From positions 248,001-312,000 of the forward strand of contig NC_031469.1 in the NCBI RefSeq assembly GCF_000006565.2: 64,000 nucleotides of DNA. The letters are read 5' to 3'. Made by a program: the position numbers and the translations under genes. The number at the start of each line of letters is the position of its first letter. The first letter of the stretch is position 1. This document shows, one piece after another, positions 1 through 25,065 of this stretch. The notes under the pieces are model-generated. The model worked only from the letters and a program-made list of their open reading frames with translations. It had not been told where the DNA came from and searched no databases. The stretch is from Toxoplasma gondii ME49 (lineage: Eukaryota; Apicomplexa; Conoidasida; Eucoccidiorida; Sarcocystidae).

Positions 1-3000
1 GCTTATAGAGTCGAAGAAGAGCCCTCGAATGGATGACATCGGAAGACGTCGAAACTCGAAAGGGGTCTATTATGTCCATAGTGAAAACGCCTGCTTACAT
101 CGCGAGGAATGGCGCCCGTGCTGTCGAGTGTCGCCTTGAGAGAATCTCCACTCCAGGGAATGCTCGGAACGCCTGCTGTCTGCGCGAGGATGTTGGCCGC
201 GATTTTATCTCCAAGAGCAGCCATCACTGTTGCACTAGGGCCAATGAACGTGATCCCCAACTCCGACAAACGACGAGGCAAATTCGGATTCTCCGATGCA
301 TGCCCCCATCCCGGCCACACTGCGTCCACCTACGGAAAGACGCAAAAACAGAGTGGAAATAAAAATGCAGAGAGGAAAGACAAGACACAGACGAGACTGA
401 CGGCGCAGAACAGATAGACACGGTAAAAGGGGAGGCAGAGGAGGCAGAACAGATACGGCTCGCGAAAACGGGACACCGGAGGGCTTGACGCAATTCGCGC
501 TCGTCGTGGGTATGCGCGCGCAAAACAGGGAGACGGCACAGGGAAAAACTGCTCATGCTGAATTGAATTAGAGGACAGAACGATCCGAAAGAGAAACGCG
601 ATGAATCGAACGGCGGCCATGACAGGGGAAACCACGCAAAAGAAAACAAGGCACAGAGACGGCGGGAGAAGCGGATAAAGCTAGAAGCGTCCGGCGAGAC
701 CCCGAGGCGATCGCGAACAGAGAATGAGAACCGAAATGTTTCAGAGACGAAGCCTCAGATGTAATTGAGGGGAAAGTCCAATCAGCGAGCTGGTTGCTCC
801 TCAGTGGTAGTGACAATAGAATCCTCTGTTCATCCTTGTCTCCAGAGACACAGAAAAGTAAAGCAAAGCGAGTTTCGGACACACGCAACACTGGGAAGAA
901 GGTGAGTAGCCGAAGTCAACAGGAACGATGACGGAATCCCGACAAGTCAAAGAGAAGGCCATGAAGGAAGTACCTAGAAGAGTAGGACGAATCGTTTCAG
1001 AGACGAAACTCTATAAAGACGACGCGTCAGATTTACTCGAGGGGATAGTCCAATCATCGAGCTCTCGGCTCGTCAGTGGTAGTGACAAAAAATTCCTCTG
1101 TTCATCCTCCATCGTCTTGCCAAAAAACAGAATCAGAGACAACCGACAAGACGCGCGCGTGCTTCACTAACCGCGCTCTAGAAATCGGATGACAGTCTAG
1201 ATTTCGAGGAGCGGGTACCTCCAGAAGAAGATCCGTTTTCTCCTCTAACATGTACGGTAGAGTTGTACAACAACGCGGCAAGTACTCTTCCACAACATCA
1301 TCAACCGACATAGTGATCCATCAAATGCCTCCCTGCTGCGTGTTTCTTGAAAGAACAGGAGGTCCTGGCAAAAAAATGCCGAGAGGGAAGAAGAGCGAGT
1401 TGAGAGGAAATGCATGAAGTTTTGTTCGATCAATGGAGACCCAGTGAGGGTAGGTCTGCTGCTCCAGAGAGCGCCCACTGTGGAACTGCATGCAGCGACT
1501 CCACAGCTTAAGAGCGGACCACCTCAAGAGGCACTATGCAGATCGTTTTCTATCCGCTGAAATAGGCAGAAAGAAGAGAAGACAGAGACACCCGAAAGAC
1601 AGGGAACCCGTTTTCCGGGGCTTCACTCATGCGCCGTCTTCTCGCCGGTGTTCTCGGTTCCCCAACTCTTTCCCGTTCTCCGAAAAGAAGGCCAAGAGTC
1701 GCGAAGAGCCGAGACAGCGAGAAGAAGAACAAGGAGGAGTCTTCTCCCTTCCAGCGGAAAACGCAGCGCCACGCAGGTGATGAGAGAGACATACACGCAC
1801 TTGAAAATGGGGGAACACGGAAAGACTAGCACAGGGAAAGAGGCAAAAACGCGAAGAATAGAGATGAAAAGGAAGAAACAAAGAACCTCCAACTCGACAA
1901 GACGTGATGTATCTCAATGTGAACGTCAGAAGGTCCTGTGAGCCTAATGACCTCTGTATAAAGGCGACACTTTCGAGGCTTCTGAGTCGCACTATCCATC
2001 TGAATGAATTCGCTCTTTAAACTGTCCACCAGCAAGCAGCGACGCACCCGCATTCGCTCTCCCTCACCTTTTCCTGGACAGCGATTTGACAAATTAAATC
2101 GACGTTCGCGTAGTTGTTGCGATTCGGACCCCCTGGAACTTCCACGATCTTGTCTGCGCGGCGAATGAACTCAGGATTCGCTCGCATGTCTTCTGGGGTT
2201 GCCATCACAACGAACTCCAAAAGCTACACACAAAAAAACATACACAAACATGCCTCTGCCACTCAGTGTCCACACGACCCACATACGCCTATGCAAATGC
2301 TAGAAATGCGAAGGAAGAGAGCTTCATGTCTCGGTCGCCTTTTCGCGCGATTCGCATAGCTGACACAGAAGAGGTTTGTCGTCACGTAACTATCTAAGCA
2401 TGTACGTGTACATATATTTTGTAGTTGTGACTGAACACATACGCGCATAAAAAACACGTACATATAACTATATATATCACTGTATATACAGTTACAGTTC
2501 TCTGTTGCGGCGAAAAAAAAGATAGAGAGTGGGGCAAGACAAAACGGGAATCCACTAACGGCGACAAGAGAGTCTTCGTGAATATTTAGCTTTGCGTCAA
2601 ACCAGCTCTTCAACATTTTAGAGATATGGCATTTCGAAAGCTAAGAAGCGATCCACCTTGTTCACTGTGTCAGGCTCACCTTGTCGTCGCCGAGTTCCAT
2701 GTAGGCCCACTGACGCATGGAGAAGATCGACTTGGTGGCTGCCATGCCGTTGTTGGCGATGAGGACGCGGCGAATGACTCGCTTGCCTCTGAAGAAACCC
2801 AGAAAAGAGATAAAACGCAACGTTCCTTCTTTTGCTCAGAAGCAATTCACTCTTCGAAACAGAAAGACCCCGACGCCACCCTACCCAAAAATTGATGGCT
2901 CTTTGTTTTGCCGCTAAAGCAGTTAGGGCCGAAAGACAGAATGCCCAGGAAAACGCCAGGGCGTAGATGCAGTGCTTTTACTTATGAGCTGCTTGACGAA

Positions 3001-4244
3001 GTGCTCCTCTCTTTCTCTGTGGAACAAGAGACCAGCTAATACACTCTGCAAATCGCATGTGTCTGCGCGCTTTATGGAGGTGTCTTCCTTTGTTTCCGAC
3101 CCCAGACAGACGACGCTGCAAGTTTAGACAGTGTAGAGAACATCCAAAAAGCAAAGATCGCCGAGACCCTTCGTGGTCTCTCTGCATGGTTGACAATCTG
3201 CACACGCGTCTCTTGCCATTGTTTGAAATGTCTGTCACCAAAAGATGCGGTTGAACCGACTCAGAGGAACGAAACCGCGTACCCATGTTTCCGGACATAA
3301 TCGGCAAGAGGGTCTCCTTCCCCGTCGCCAACACGCGTCGGCGTAGCTTCGCCCTCTCTCTCTCCCACTCTCGATTCCGTGGTTGACGCCTGAATCGCCG
3401 ACTGGTTGCCTGGAGCTGAACGGGAAGAGAAAGAAGCGGGAGTCGCTGGAGACGAGAGAGGAGAGTGGGGAACAGGATGACTCAGAAACGTTGCGTGTCT
3501 GAGCTCGGGTGACTCGAAAACGGAACAAGAAACCCCGTGACACCGGGGACTGTCACGAGCCTCACGATGCAGCGACAAAGACGAGCAAGAACGAGAAGGG
3601 AAGCGGGCAGACGAAGAAACAGACGAGGGAGAAGCTGAGATGGGCGGCCCAGACAGAAAGGTCATAGAGCGCCGCGAGCGCGAGAAAGGCAACATGGGCC
3701 GCCTTTTCCTCAGGCCATGAGCAGAGACGGGAGACGAGACAGCAAAAGACGAGACAACGGAAGAGGAGGGACTTAAGGAGGAAGGCGGAACGAGGTCTGA
3801 TCCGTGAGGATTGCCCACATGGGAAGGGCCAGAAGAAGCGGCGGGTAGGCCGAAGAAAATCGGCTGCGAGGACGCGAGAGAGAATGCACGATGACCGTCT
3901 TCTGGTCTTCTCGAACTCTCCCACGGTCCGCCTGTGTAGGGGAGGAGATTGCCGGACTGCGTGGGTCCGGCAGTGGCGGAGAGAGGACTGAAGAAGAACA
4001 AGAAAAGGAAAACGAAGAAACCCGAGACCCCGCCATTTCCCCGCCGCGTTTCCCTGTGATCTATCGGCCGAGAGCAGTGATGTGTCTGTGGTTTTCCGTT
4101 CGTTTCCCCAGATAAAGAGAAAGTAACCGGAAACCGGTTCCCAGCTTCGCCATCGTTCCCCAAGCCGCCCCACAAAGCTCCGCTGTCACGCGCGCGAGAA
4201 GCGAGAGGCCAAGACGCGGCCGCGGCGCGGCTCACCACTCCCAT
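1..4244 (-). CDS. ACC1: Acetyl-CoA carboxylase, plastid type (5' part)
   Basis: Multidomain acetyl-CoA carboxylase makes malonyl-CoA for type II fatty-acid synthesis, here probably in the apicoplast. Four exons can be placed: 3283-4244, 2680-2788, 2068-2223 and 99-329; codon phases match at every junction. Exons 2-4 encode the start of the biotin carboxylase domain, with [13 protein letters not shown], the MATPEDM and [16 protein letters not shown] stretches, and [15 protein letters not shown]. The next exon, the biotin-carrier domain and the carboxyltransferase lie beyond the left edge. Exon 1 gives a leader of about 320 residues: a hydrophobic segment near residues 76-90 ([18 protein letters not shown]) followed by a Ser/Arg-rich stretch, as in bipartite apicoplast targeting. 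I chose the ATG at 4244 because it lies closest to that segment in frame; an in-frame ATG at 4349 is the alternative. Family call is secure; the start is not. Confidence 0.9.
738..836. repeat. Direct repeat, copy A, in ACC1 intron 3
   Basis: This ~100-bp block begins GTTTCAGAGACGAA and ends CCTCTGTTCATCCT. It matches the block at 994-1108 in the same orientation, with shared segments such as AGTCCAATCA.CGAGCT and CTCAGTGGTAGTGACAA, apart from small indels and substitutions. Confidence 0.8.
994..1108. repeat. Direct repeat, copy B, in ACC1 intron 3
   Basis: Second, slightly longer copy of the block at 738-836, about 155 bp downstream. It carries an insertion of some 15 bp (CTCTATAAAGACGACG region) relative to copy A. 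Confidence 0.8.
2400..2490. repeat. AT-rich TATA-type low-complexity stretch in ACC1 intron 2-3
   Basis: An irregular run of TA/ATAT steps (ACATATAACTATATATATCACTGTATATACAG) sits in the intron between exons 2 and 3 of ACC1. It is a simple-sequence tract without coding potential. Confidence 0.6.
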
Positions 4245-7200
4245 GGTGCAGACGGAGCGGACTCGAGCGTGTGTGCGTATCGGCATGTGTGTCTGGAATC
4301 TATCTGAAAACGAGGAATGGGAAAGGGTGAGTGACAGGTAAGACTGCACTCGGGGAAACGCTGATTTGTGCGGGTTTGCAAGTCGCCAACAGAAGCGGAC
4401 AAAAACCCACTACGCACGCGCACAGGGCTGCCAGGGGAAGACTGTCGCTCCTAACTCCGAGAGTAGGGGGACGAAGAATGGAAAGTCTCGTCCCGAACAC
4501 GCTCACCGAAAGCCTACAGATCCGGCAAACCAGGGAAATCTCGTTTCCTTGATTCACAGGTGCAGCTGATCTACGAATTCTGACACACCCGCGAGAAATT
4601 GCCGCCCACGCACGCCGCGTGGATCAGCAGTCTCCGGTGTACATACACACCGAGACACCGCGATGGCGTGTCTTCAGAAAGTCAAAAGTTGGGAAGGAAG
4701 CGCGGTAACGACTTTACAGACACTTCTCGCGGCTCAAACAAACCTACAATGTGCGCTCCTCTCCCTTTGGAAGAGCGCAAGACGAATTTGAACGCACGCA
4801 ACAGAAGTCGAGAGACAGGAGGGAAACGTGTGGTTCTGTGCCCGTCGTCCGCCTTTCAGCGAACAAACGGGCGGGCCAGATGCGCGAGTCCGGCAGAACG
4901 CCAAGGTTCACCGGAAGCGAATCGAGGGAGAAATTCAAGCAGACAAGGTGTCTCCCGAAATACAGAGCAGATCTTTCTGTGGCAACCCCGCGTTCCTGAG
5001 AGGCAGAAAACACGGAAAGGCAGTGCCAATGCCGACTGCGGTATCACCTGGCATATCACCCGGTTGCCCGCCGCCATGCACACCTGAACAGCGGGAGAAA
5101 AGATTTCGCGTATCGTGGACCCGCCCTGGTCGAGGAAGATGGCGCAATTTTCGCGTTCCCCCTTTGTTACCTGCCCTCTCATCATTCACACGCCTCGCGC
5201 AGTTGTCTCCGTTTCACTCCGCCTTCTTGTATTCCTCATCTGTGTCTGTCTCGAGCATCTTAGTTGGGGGAGGCGGGCGAACAAAAAGTGTGGACAGAGA
5301 CTGTCTTCCGGCACCAATTGGAGACTGGGGACTTCTAGAATGTCTTTCACCGGGGGGCTGGGGGGAGGGGAGCTAACGGCGGCCGACTTTCTGGCACTTG
5401 TTTTTTTTCTTGTTCCGTCGAACTGCAGAGCAACAGCTAAAGCGCAGGAAGGTAACGTAATTTCTTAGGCAAAACAGTTCGTCCGGTGTGTTCTGAAACA
5501 ACGAATAACGTCATAGTGTGTGCCGATAGGTAATTCAGATCCTCGTTCTAATACTGGAGACTTACATTCGAGTTTGGATACACTGCTTGTTACCGTCTCG
5601 CTGACTCGTAAGGGTACCTTTTGGGTTCTCTGAGTCTCTTTTTACCAAAGGTCCACTACTTTTCTGCAGCGAACAGCCGAGGCTGCTGTGTTTCTGTGTC
5701 CCCGACATCTGAGGTGTCTTCTGTCGTAGACCGTGACTAGAGCGATCTTTTCACTGCTTGAGAACGTCCTTACAGTTCCTGCAGATACTTTAGTACTTGA
5801 CCTATGACCTGCTGGATGTATTTTGTTCCTTATATCCCATCAGCAGCCTTGCACACGTGTATACACGCCATGGCAACCTCTGTGTCAGTCTATTTTGGGG
5901 GTTCGGAAGTCGTTTCCCCACGAACTAACGCGATCCTTTTTTTCTTGATACCATTAGCGATCTCTTTCGTCCTAGCCCTGAGTACGCAGCGAGGCAACTA
6001 CACAGCAGGAACTTGATACACACGCAAACGAAGACGTTGGATGTCTCAACACAAACGAACAAGAGGCTGACCACTATCCCGCACGTCTAAATCCCAAAGT
6101 TGAGTCTGTTTGTTCAACAGAGAACGGAAAGCGCATGTGTCTGTACCAGGTTCCTCCGGGCATCTTTCATATGAAATTCTGAGGAAACAAGGCACCCAAG
6201 GGCCGCTGGCGCGACTCTAGTCTTCATAGAGCTGGAACTAGTTAAACACGGACTTTCAAGATCCAAAAGATCATCTTAAAAGAGGGAACCACCTCCGTTG
6301 TTTCGGCCTGGCAGAAAGCGACCCTTGCGTTAGCGTAGAGTCAGCCTTCGATGTTTTGCCGTTCACTTTAGAATGCGAGGGAGGCATCCATGGCCCGTGG
6401 CTTTTCTAAGGCAATTTAAGGAAACAAGTTTTTTCATCCGCTTGTGACACATCCGCATCAAGGCTTCGGTAAACAGTACTGGTCAATTGAGCATCGATGC
6501 TTGACGAACAGCGGGCGACATGAAGGCACTGTCATTCTATGCTGCTTTCGTTGAAAAGCAAATAAATGATGTGGCTGATTGTGAATTTGGACTGTAAAGC
6601 AAAGCATCCAAGACCCAGAATCAGCGACCGATGTGGAGGTGTTAGAAAGCTCGTTTCTCCACCAGGACGCGTTGCCAAACCGGCTACAAGCCTTGGTCGA
6701 GTTTGGCCAGCAAATTACTGTCAAAGACTCGAATAATCACAACAGATTGGGCAGACACTACCGGTAAAGGCGTTTCTGTCTGCAATTCGTCTCGAGACCG
6801 GGTACCAGGGTTTACGAAAACCAGACAAGAACAACAGGAACAAAATTCTCCTGGCCTCTTTTGCTGCGTTATTTGAAGAATTTGGACAAAGACACATAAA
6901 CGGCCGGCAAGCCACGTGACATCGTAACACGACTCAGGCCTCGAAAAGCGAAATAAACTGTTGGTAGGCTCGATAACCACCACGGGTGCTTCAAGTACAT
7001 GTCCGAAGCAGCCACGGAACCATCTGTTTCACTTGTAACGTTTGCCATATCAAATTTTCTCGTATTCTAGAGCTGCACTGCGACTCTAGGCTCAGCGTTG
7101 CTGGTCGGTGTCACCGTCTTCGTCTGGTTCGGTCACCAGGGATCTTTTCGCTTTTCTGCGTGTGTTCGCTACAGCGTCTCACCGAATCAGAGGGCAGTAA

Positions 7201-7258
7201 CACGGACACTACGTCGCTCGCGTTATACCGCAGAACTGTATGTTTCTGTCGTTTTTGT
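4245..7258. other. Spacer between ACC1 5' end and GyrA 3' end
   Basis: This 3 kb spacer should hold the ACC1 promoter and 5' UTR on its left and the GyrA 3' UTR on its right. Open frames at 4599-5087 and 4828-5376 overlap one another and show no recognisable family. The only notable content is a mitochondrial cox1-like fragment near 5890-5990. Confidence 0.6.
5890..5990 (+). pseudogene. Possible nuclear copy of a mitochondrial cox1 fragment
   Basis: The plus-strand frame reads YFGGSEVVSPRTNAI followed by FFLIPLAISFVLALST. This resembles the conserved cytochrome oxidase I segment G(S)xE(V/L)xxPRxNxIS..PxA...LST that precedes the FGGGTGWT motif. It breaks off after STQRGNYTAG without reaching that motif, so only a fragment is present. 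The match rests on memory of the family and the alignment needs a one-residue gap. It could be chance similarity. Confidence 0.4.
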
Positions 7259-20600
<13,342 letters not shown>

Positions 20601-23600
20601 TGGTCTTAGCGTCGATGGGTTTGCTCAGGCGTCGAACGCACGCAGATCGAAGCCTGAGAAAAAAGAAGGCCCTTCAAGAAATACGGATCGATGCAGCAAC
20701 GAGAAAAGAAACTCGAAACATGGCGAGATAAAAGAAAAAGGACATACACTGCCTCGGTATCTAACGTAGCCTTGACGAACATCCGTACACAAGGGGTACG
20801 CATACATTCATACTGGTTGTCGCCTTCTAACTCTCTCCGGCGAGGTGTATACTTGACAGCCAACAACGATCGACTAACTGTACAGGCATCATTCACTTCG
20901 GTAGTTCTTTCCTCGAGTGTCTCCAGTCTGCCAGTCTGCACGGGATACACACATTTCGGGGATCCTGCAGGTCGAACCCCCAGAAACAGTTGAGGAGAGG
21001 AGCGGAGACGGCGCGGGAGAGAAGATTTATCGATTCTTGGTCTCTCTGGGTTCCTGTCGCTCTCTTCAAGAGGAGCTGAGAAACCCACAAGAAGTAAATT
21101 CCAGTTCATACTCGGACGACGGAGCTCATTCGTCTCGCGGGCGTCTGTCGAGAGCTGTTCAGGGCACCGGGGCCATTGCTGCGGGGGGTTCTGTGTTTGC
21201 GTCCTTTGTTCGCCTCCACGGAAGCCAGGAAATTTTTTGTATTTGAAGCCAACAAAGCATCCCGGTTGCGACAAATAAATAAGGAAAGAGAAGAGCGGAT
21301 AAAAACGCGAGAAAAGTGACAGAACCCCGACACTGCGCCCTCCTGTGGCGCGCGTCTCCTTGTCTCGATGTGCACGCGATGTCTTCAGCCCCGAGAGACG
21401 CGGCCGCAGCGGCCGATATGGCAAGCAACCGGGGAAAATTAGAGACTGAACCATCAGGGGAAATGCGAGGTTTAAATTCGCTTCACCTGACTCTAAAAGC
21501 TCTGCAAAGGAGTGGAGCGTGTGTTTCTTTGCTCCAAATTCGTCTTCTTCGAGGCAAGCGCGGGCACGAGAAACGAGGCTTCAGTTACGGGGCGTTGTCA
21601 TTCTGGGGGAGGTGGAACGCCAGTTCCCAGAGCTCTTCCATCGCCACTTGTGTTTGAGGTCGAGTCCACTTGCTAAACAGGTCCCAGACCAACGCAAATC
21701 CGATCCGTGCATTCCGAACAGGCTGATACTGAGAAGGAGCCTGCGAACGTGAACGATACTTTCATGGCTTGTACACAAGTGGCGGATGTTCAAATATACG
21801 TTTGATTCCACTATACTTGCAGTAGCTTTCTTCCTCGTCTTCTGCGTGGAAAAGAGCACTCTCCGTTTACTCATCTCACAAAGACCCAAAGGACTCTCTG
21901 CCTGTGGTTAGGGGCATGTGTTCCTTCAACAAGACCCATACGGCAAGTTATCATGCTTGCAGTGTCAATCTGACAACAGCAGAAGCGAGACTCTCTGCAG
22001 CTCGCACACTCTGCCGTTTTCGTCTCACAGACAAAGCAACGAGATAACAAAGATTCCAAGTATTTGAAAGACTCCGTGGGTCATATGGAAATCGAGGGCA
22101 AAGGGACGCAAGCATCGTGACTACGAACTGGCGTATGGACGGCCTTAGAGAGTTGCCGCATCTGTTTCCGGAAAGTGAGGAAGCCGGAGTTGAGTGCTGT
22201 GCGTCAGATTCCCGACGGCATCGGCAACGAATGCTTTTCATTTTTCACGACTGATCTTTCGCACAGCACTCTCAAGGGCGTGCTGAAAAGCTGCGAATTA
22301 AGCGGGAAGCAAGTACGATTTCCATGGGTTCTCGGAGCTGAGCGTCGGGAGGCAAACGGTCCATTTTGAGACAAGGGAACTGGAACGGTGGATTCCCGTG
22401 TCACGTGTAGAGTCTGTCGAGTACTGGCTGACCTTAACAGTCGCCGGCGAACACGCGAAAAAAGGACCTTGCTCTGATGATCTATTTGCACTGAGGCAAT
22501 ACCTTGCCTGTTCAAAGAGGAATGGATTTTGCACTTATTTGAGTGCTGTGCTTGTCGTGAGACTCGAGAAAAACGCGGGACTCTGAGGCTCCTGTTGATG
22601 GCCTCGAAAGTGGAGGGGTGACGGTAGGATCACAGGAAGAATCGTCAAAAGATATTCCCACAGCAGGGCGACTCTGCATAGGAGCGCCCGAACGCTTTCC
22701 GGTCTTGTTCGACTTCCGTCGTCACATTCAGTGTCATTTGTGTCAGCAACTACGACCACCACCGGCTAGGAGTATTGAAAAACGCGTCTACCTCGCCGCT
22801 CTCTTTGACGGGTCTTTTTTGCCTGAGTGTCTCGTGCAGGCCATCGGCATAAGGTAGGATTCCCGATTTCCTCCGGGTACTTTGGTCTCATACCAGCGGT
22901 AGAAGTTAGGTTCTGTAGCACATCACTGAATCTCAACCACTAGATGCAGGTACACATAAGTGGACATTGTTCAGCATGTTTAATCGAGGAGGTGGCGTCT
23001 AGAAGACACAACGAAGGTTCAGCTTAGAGCCTCACAAATATGCATAATTTAAAGTGGCACGGTACGTACGTTGTGAAGTTAAGGCGTTACATCTTTCGGA
23101 GAGGTTTCCAAGCGTTACTTCGAAGCTTAGACTGACGCGAATGCTCCGGCGGACACATCGTTTGTCTTTTCACTTAACTTCTTCGACAAAGGGCTTTGGT
23201 GCCTCGTCTGTGGTTCGTCGTTCGTGTCAGGGAGCCGAGAGACAGTTTGTTCCCTCTCTACCATATAAATTCGTGTGAATATATACACCAGAACTACAGT
23301 GTGTTACTCACTTGTTCCTGAACAGGATTCAGCTAGTAACGGTAGGTCATCATCAGAAATGACACGTGAGCTGGGGTAGGATCGTCTGGACGCAGTTTGT
23401 TCCCTATTTGCCATGTCACGTGTTTCTACAGCAAACCTACAGTGTTCAGGCTGACGAATTCAGGGTCCAAAACTACATAGCACTCAACAGCGACTCCGTC
23501 TTCCAGCTTCCAAATAAACTTTATATGAAAATGAGCGCATGTAAAGTCGTCGTGAAAAAGCCATGAAACACGGATAGCGAGACACCGTTGACGAGCACGA

Positions 23601-25065
23601 GAATCGGTCACTCGTCCGACACCTCCAGATTCCGTGAATTTCTGTGGCAAAGCTCGTTTCTAGAAGTTAGACTCGGAAAAACCCCCTGTTCTGCAAAAAG
23701 GCGACACCCGCGAAAACACGTCACATGTTGGATATGCCTGTCCCGTCGAACCCCCTTTCGCAGGCTTGTGCGAGGGGAAGCTGAGAGTGTCGCGTAGTGT
23801 TGAAGTCGACGAAAAGTGGGAGCAACACCCTCCTCGTTCGACCTTCAGTCGCACCCGTTACATTAGCAATTATCCTTATTATACGGTCCTCAGAAAAACG
23901 CAGCGTTCTCTGTCTTGGCGTGACAGCCCCTCGTGTGCGGAGGCAAGGGGTACCCATGACCCGGGAGGCGTGTCTCCGCGATGTAGCTTTTTCTCGGGTG
24001 CGTCGAGTGTTTGCCCTTCGCAGAGTGACAAAAGCTCCCTTACCCCAAAGGACTTCTCCATGCCAGCTTCTGGAGAAGGAACGAAACTGGGAGAAGGACG
24101 GCAAGATCCTAGCCAAGGACCTTTTCGGGATCTGAGCCGAAAGGTTGAGAGACAGCCGCATGCGTGCCGCACCCCCACTTCCTCAAACTCGACCCTTTTT
24201 CGGACGCGTCCGACCGGCCTATCCGTGCGCCGACCCCGGGAAAACGCGCCTTTCTGGTATATACCGAAACACCGTCCTTTGAGTCCTTCAGTGGAATTTC
24301 TCAGGTGTGTGCATTCTTGAGAACCCAGGGATCCACTCGGGGAGCTTGGGGGACACGACACCCGCCAAGAAAGGCGGTTTCTTCTGGTGTCGACGCGAGT
24401 CGTCAGCGCGGTTCGTGGTGCCCTCCTCTCGAGAACCCTTGCAGAAAAGTGTACGAAGGCTCGAAGTTTTGGAGATCGATGTGTTGCCTCTCTGTCGCCT
24501 CTCGCCTGGACCGTGTCGGTTTCGAGTTTGCTGGCCCCGCGTGCAGTTCTAGCGGAGATGCGAGGGTTTTTTCTGTTGTCTGAGCTCTCTGCATTTGAGC
24601 ATGAGGAGTCCGAAGCTGCGGCATGAGCAGTTGCTATTGCATTTGGGTTTGCGGAATGATGCTCAGCCCAGCCTGTGACGAGCCTGGCTCTTCTCGTGTC
24701 CATCCGGCCGAGTCGTGTGGTTTCTCCGTGTACAGTCTGCCGACTTGCTTCCGGTGAACCGTGGAGCTCAGGCACGTGGAAGAGCTGTTTCCATGACATT
24801 TTCGCGTCATTGCGCCTCCCGGTTTCCCCGTTCTGTGTTGCCGTCTTTGTTTTTGCCCGTGTTCCGTGTGTGTATGATCGACACAGGGTTCGTGTCACCG
24901 CTTACTCGAAGCAGAGGTCTTCGGTCTTCCGGAGAGTCCGACCTTTCGCCTCGAGAGCTCGTCGCCTGTGCCTGCGTCTCCCCTGTTCTCCTCGCTGCGC
25001 CGGCTTGTTTTGCCTCCTTCCCCTCTGTCAACTTTGCCGCTTCCCTCCCTCGTGAACACGCCAAC
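20601..25065. other. Divergent spacer between GyrA and the CRAL-TRIO gene
   Basis: This 4.5 kb region separates two divergent genes, so it should hold both promoters and 5' UTRs. Long open frames cover 23766-24900 on both strands, including 339 codons at 23879-24898 on the minus strand. They mirror each other and show no family signature. I see no RNA gene. Confidence 0.55.

Larger units (their letters stand above)
330..2067 (-). other. Long third intron of ACC1 (1.7 kb)
   Basis: The exons on either side join in phase, and their products are contiguous in the family (..[18 protein letters not shown]), so no coding exon is missing here. The intron contains a direct duplication (738-836 and 994-1108). 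Short open frames on both strands inside it show no family resemblance. Confidence 0.75.
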
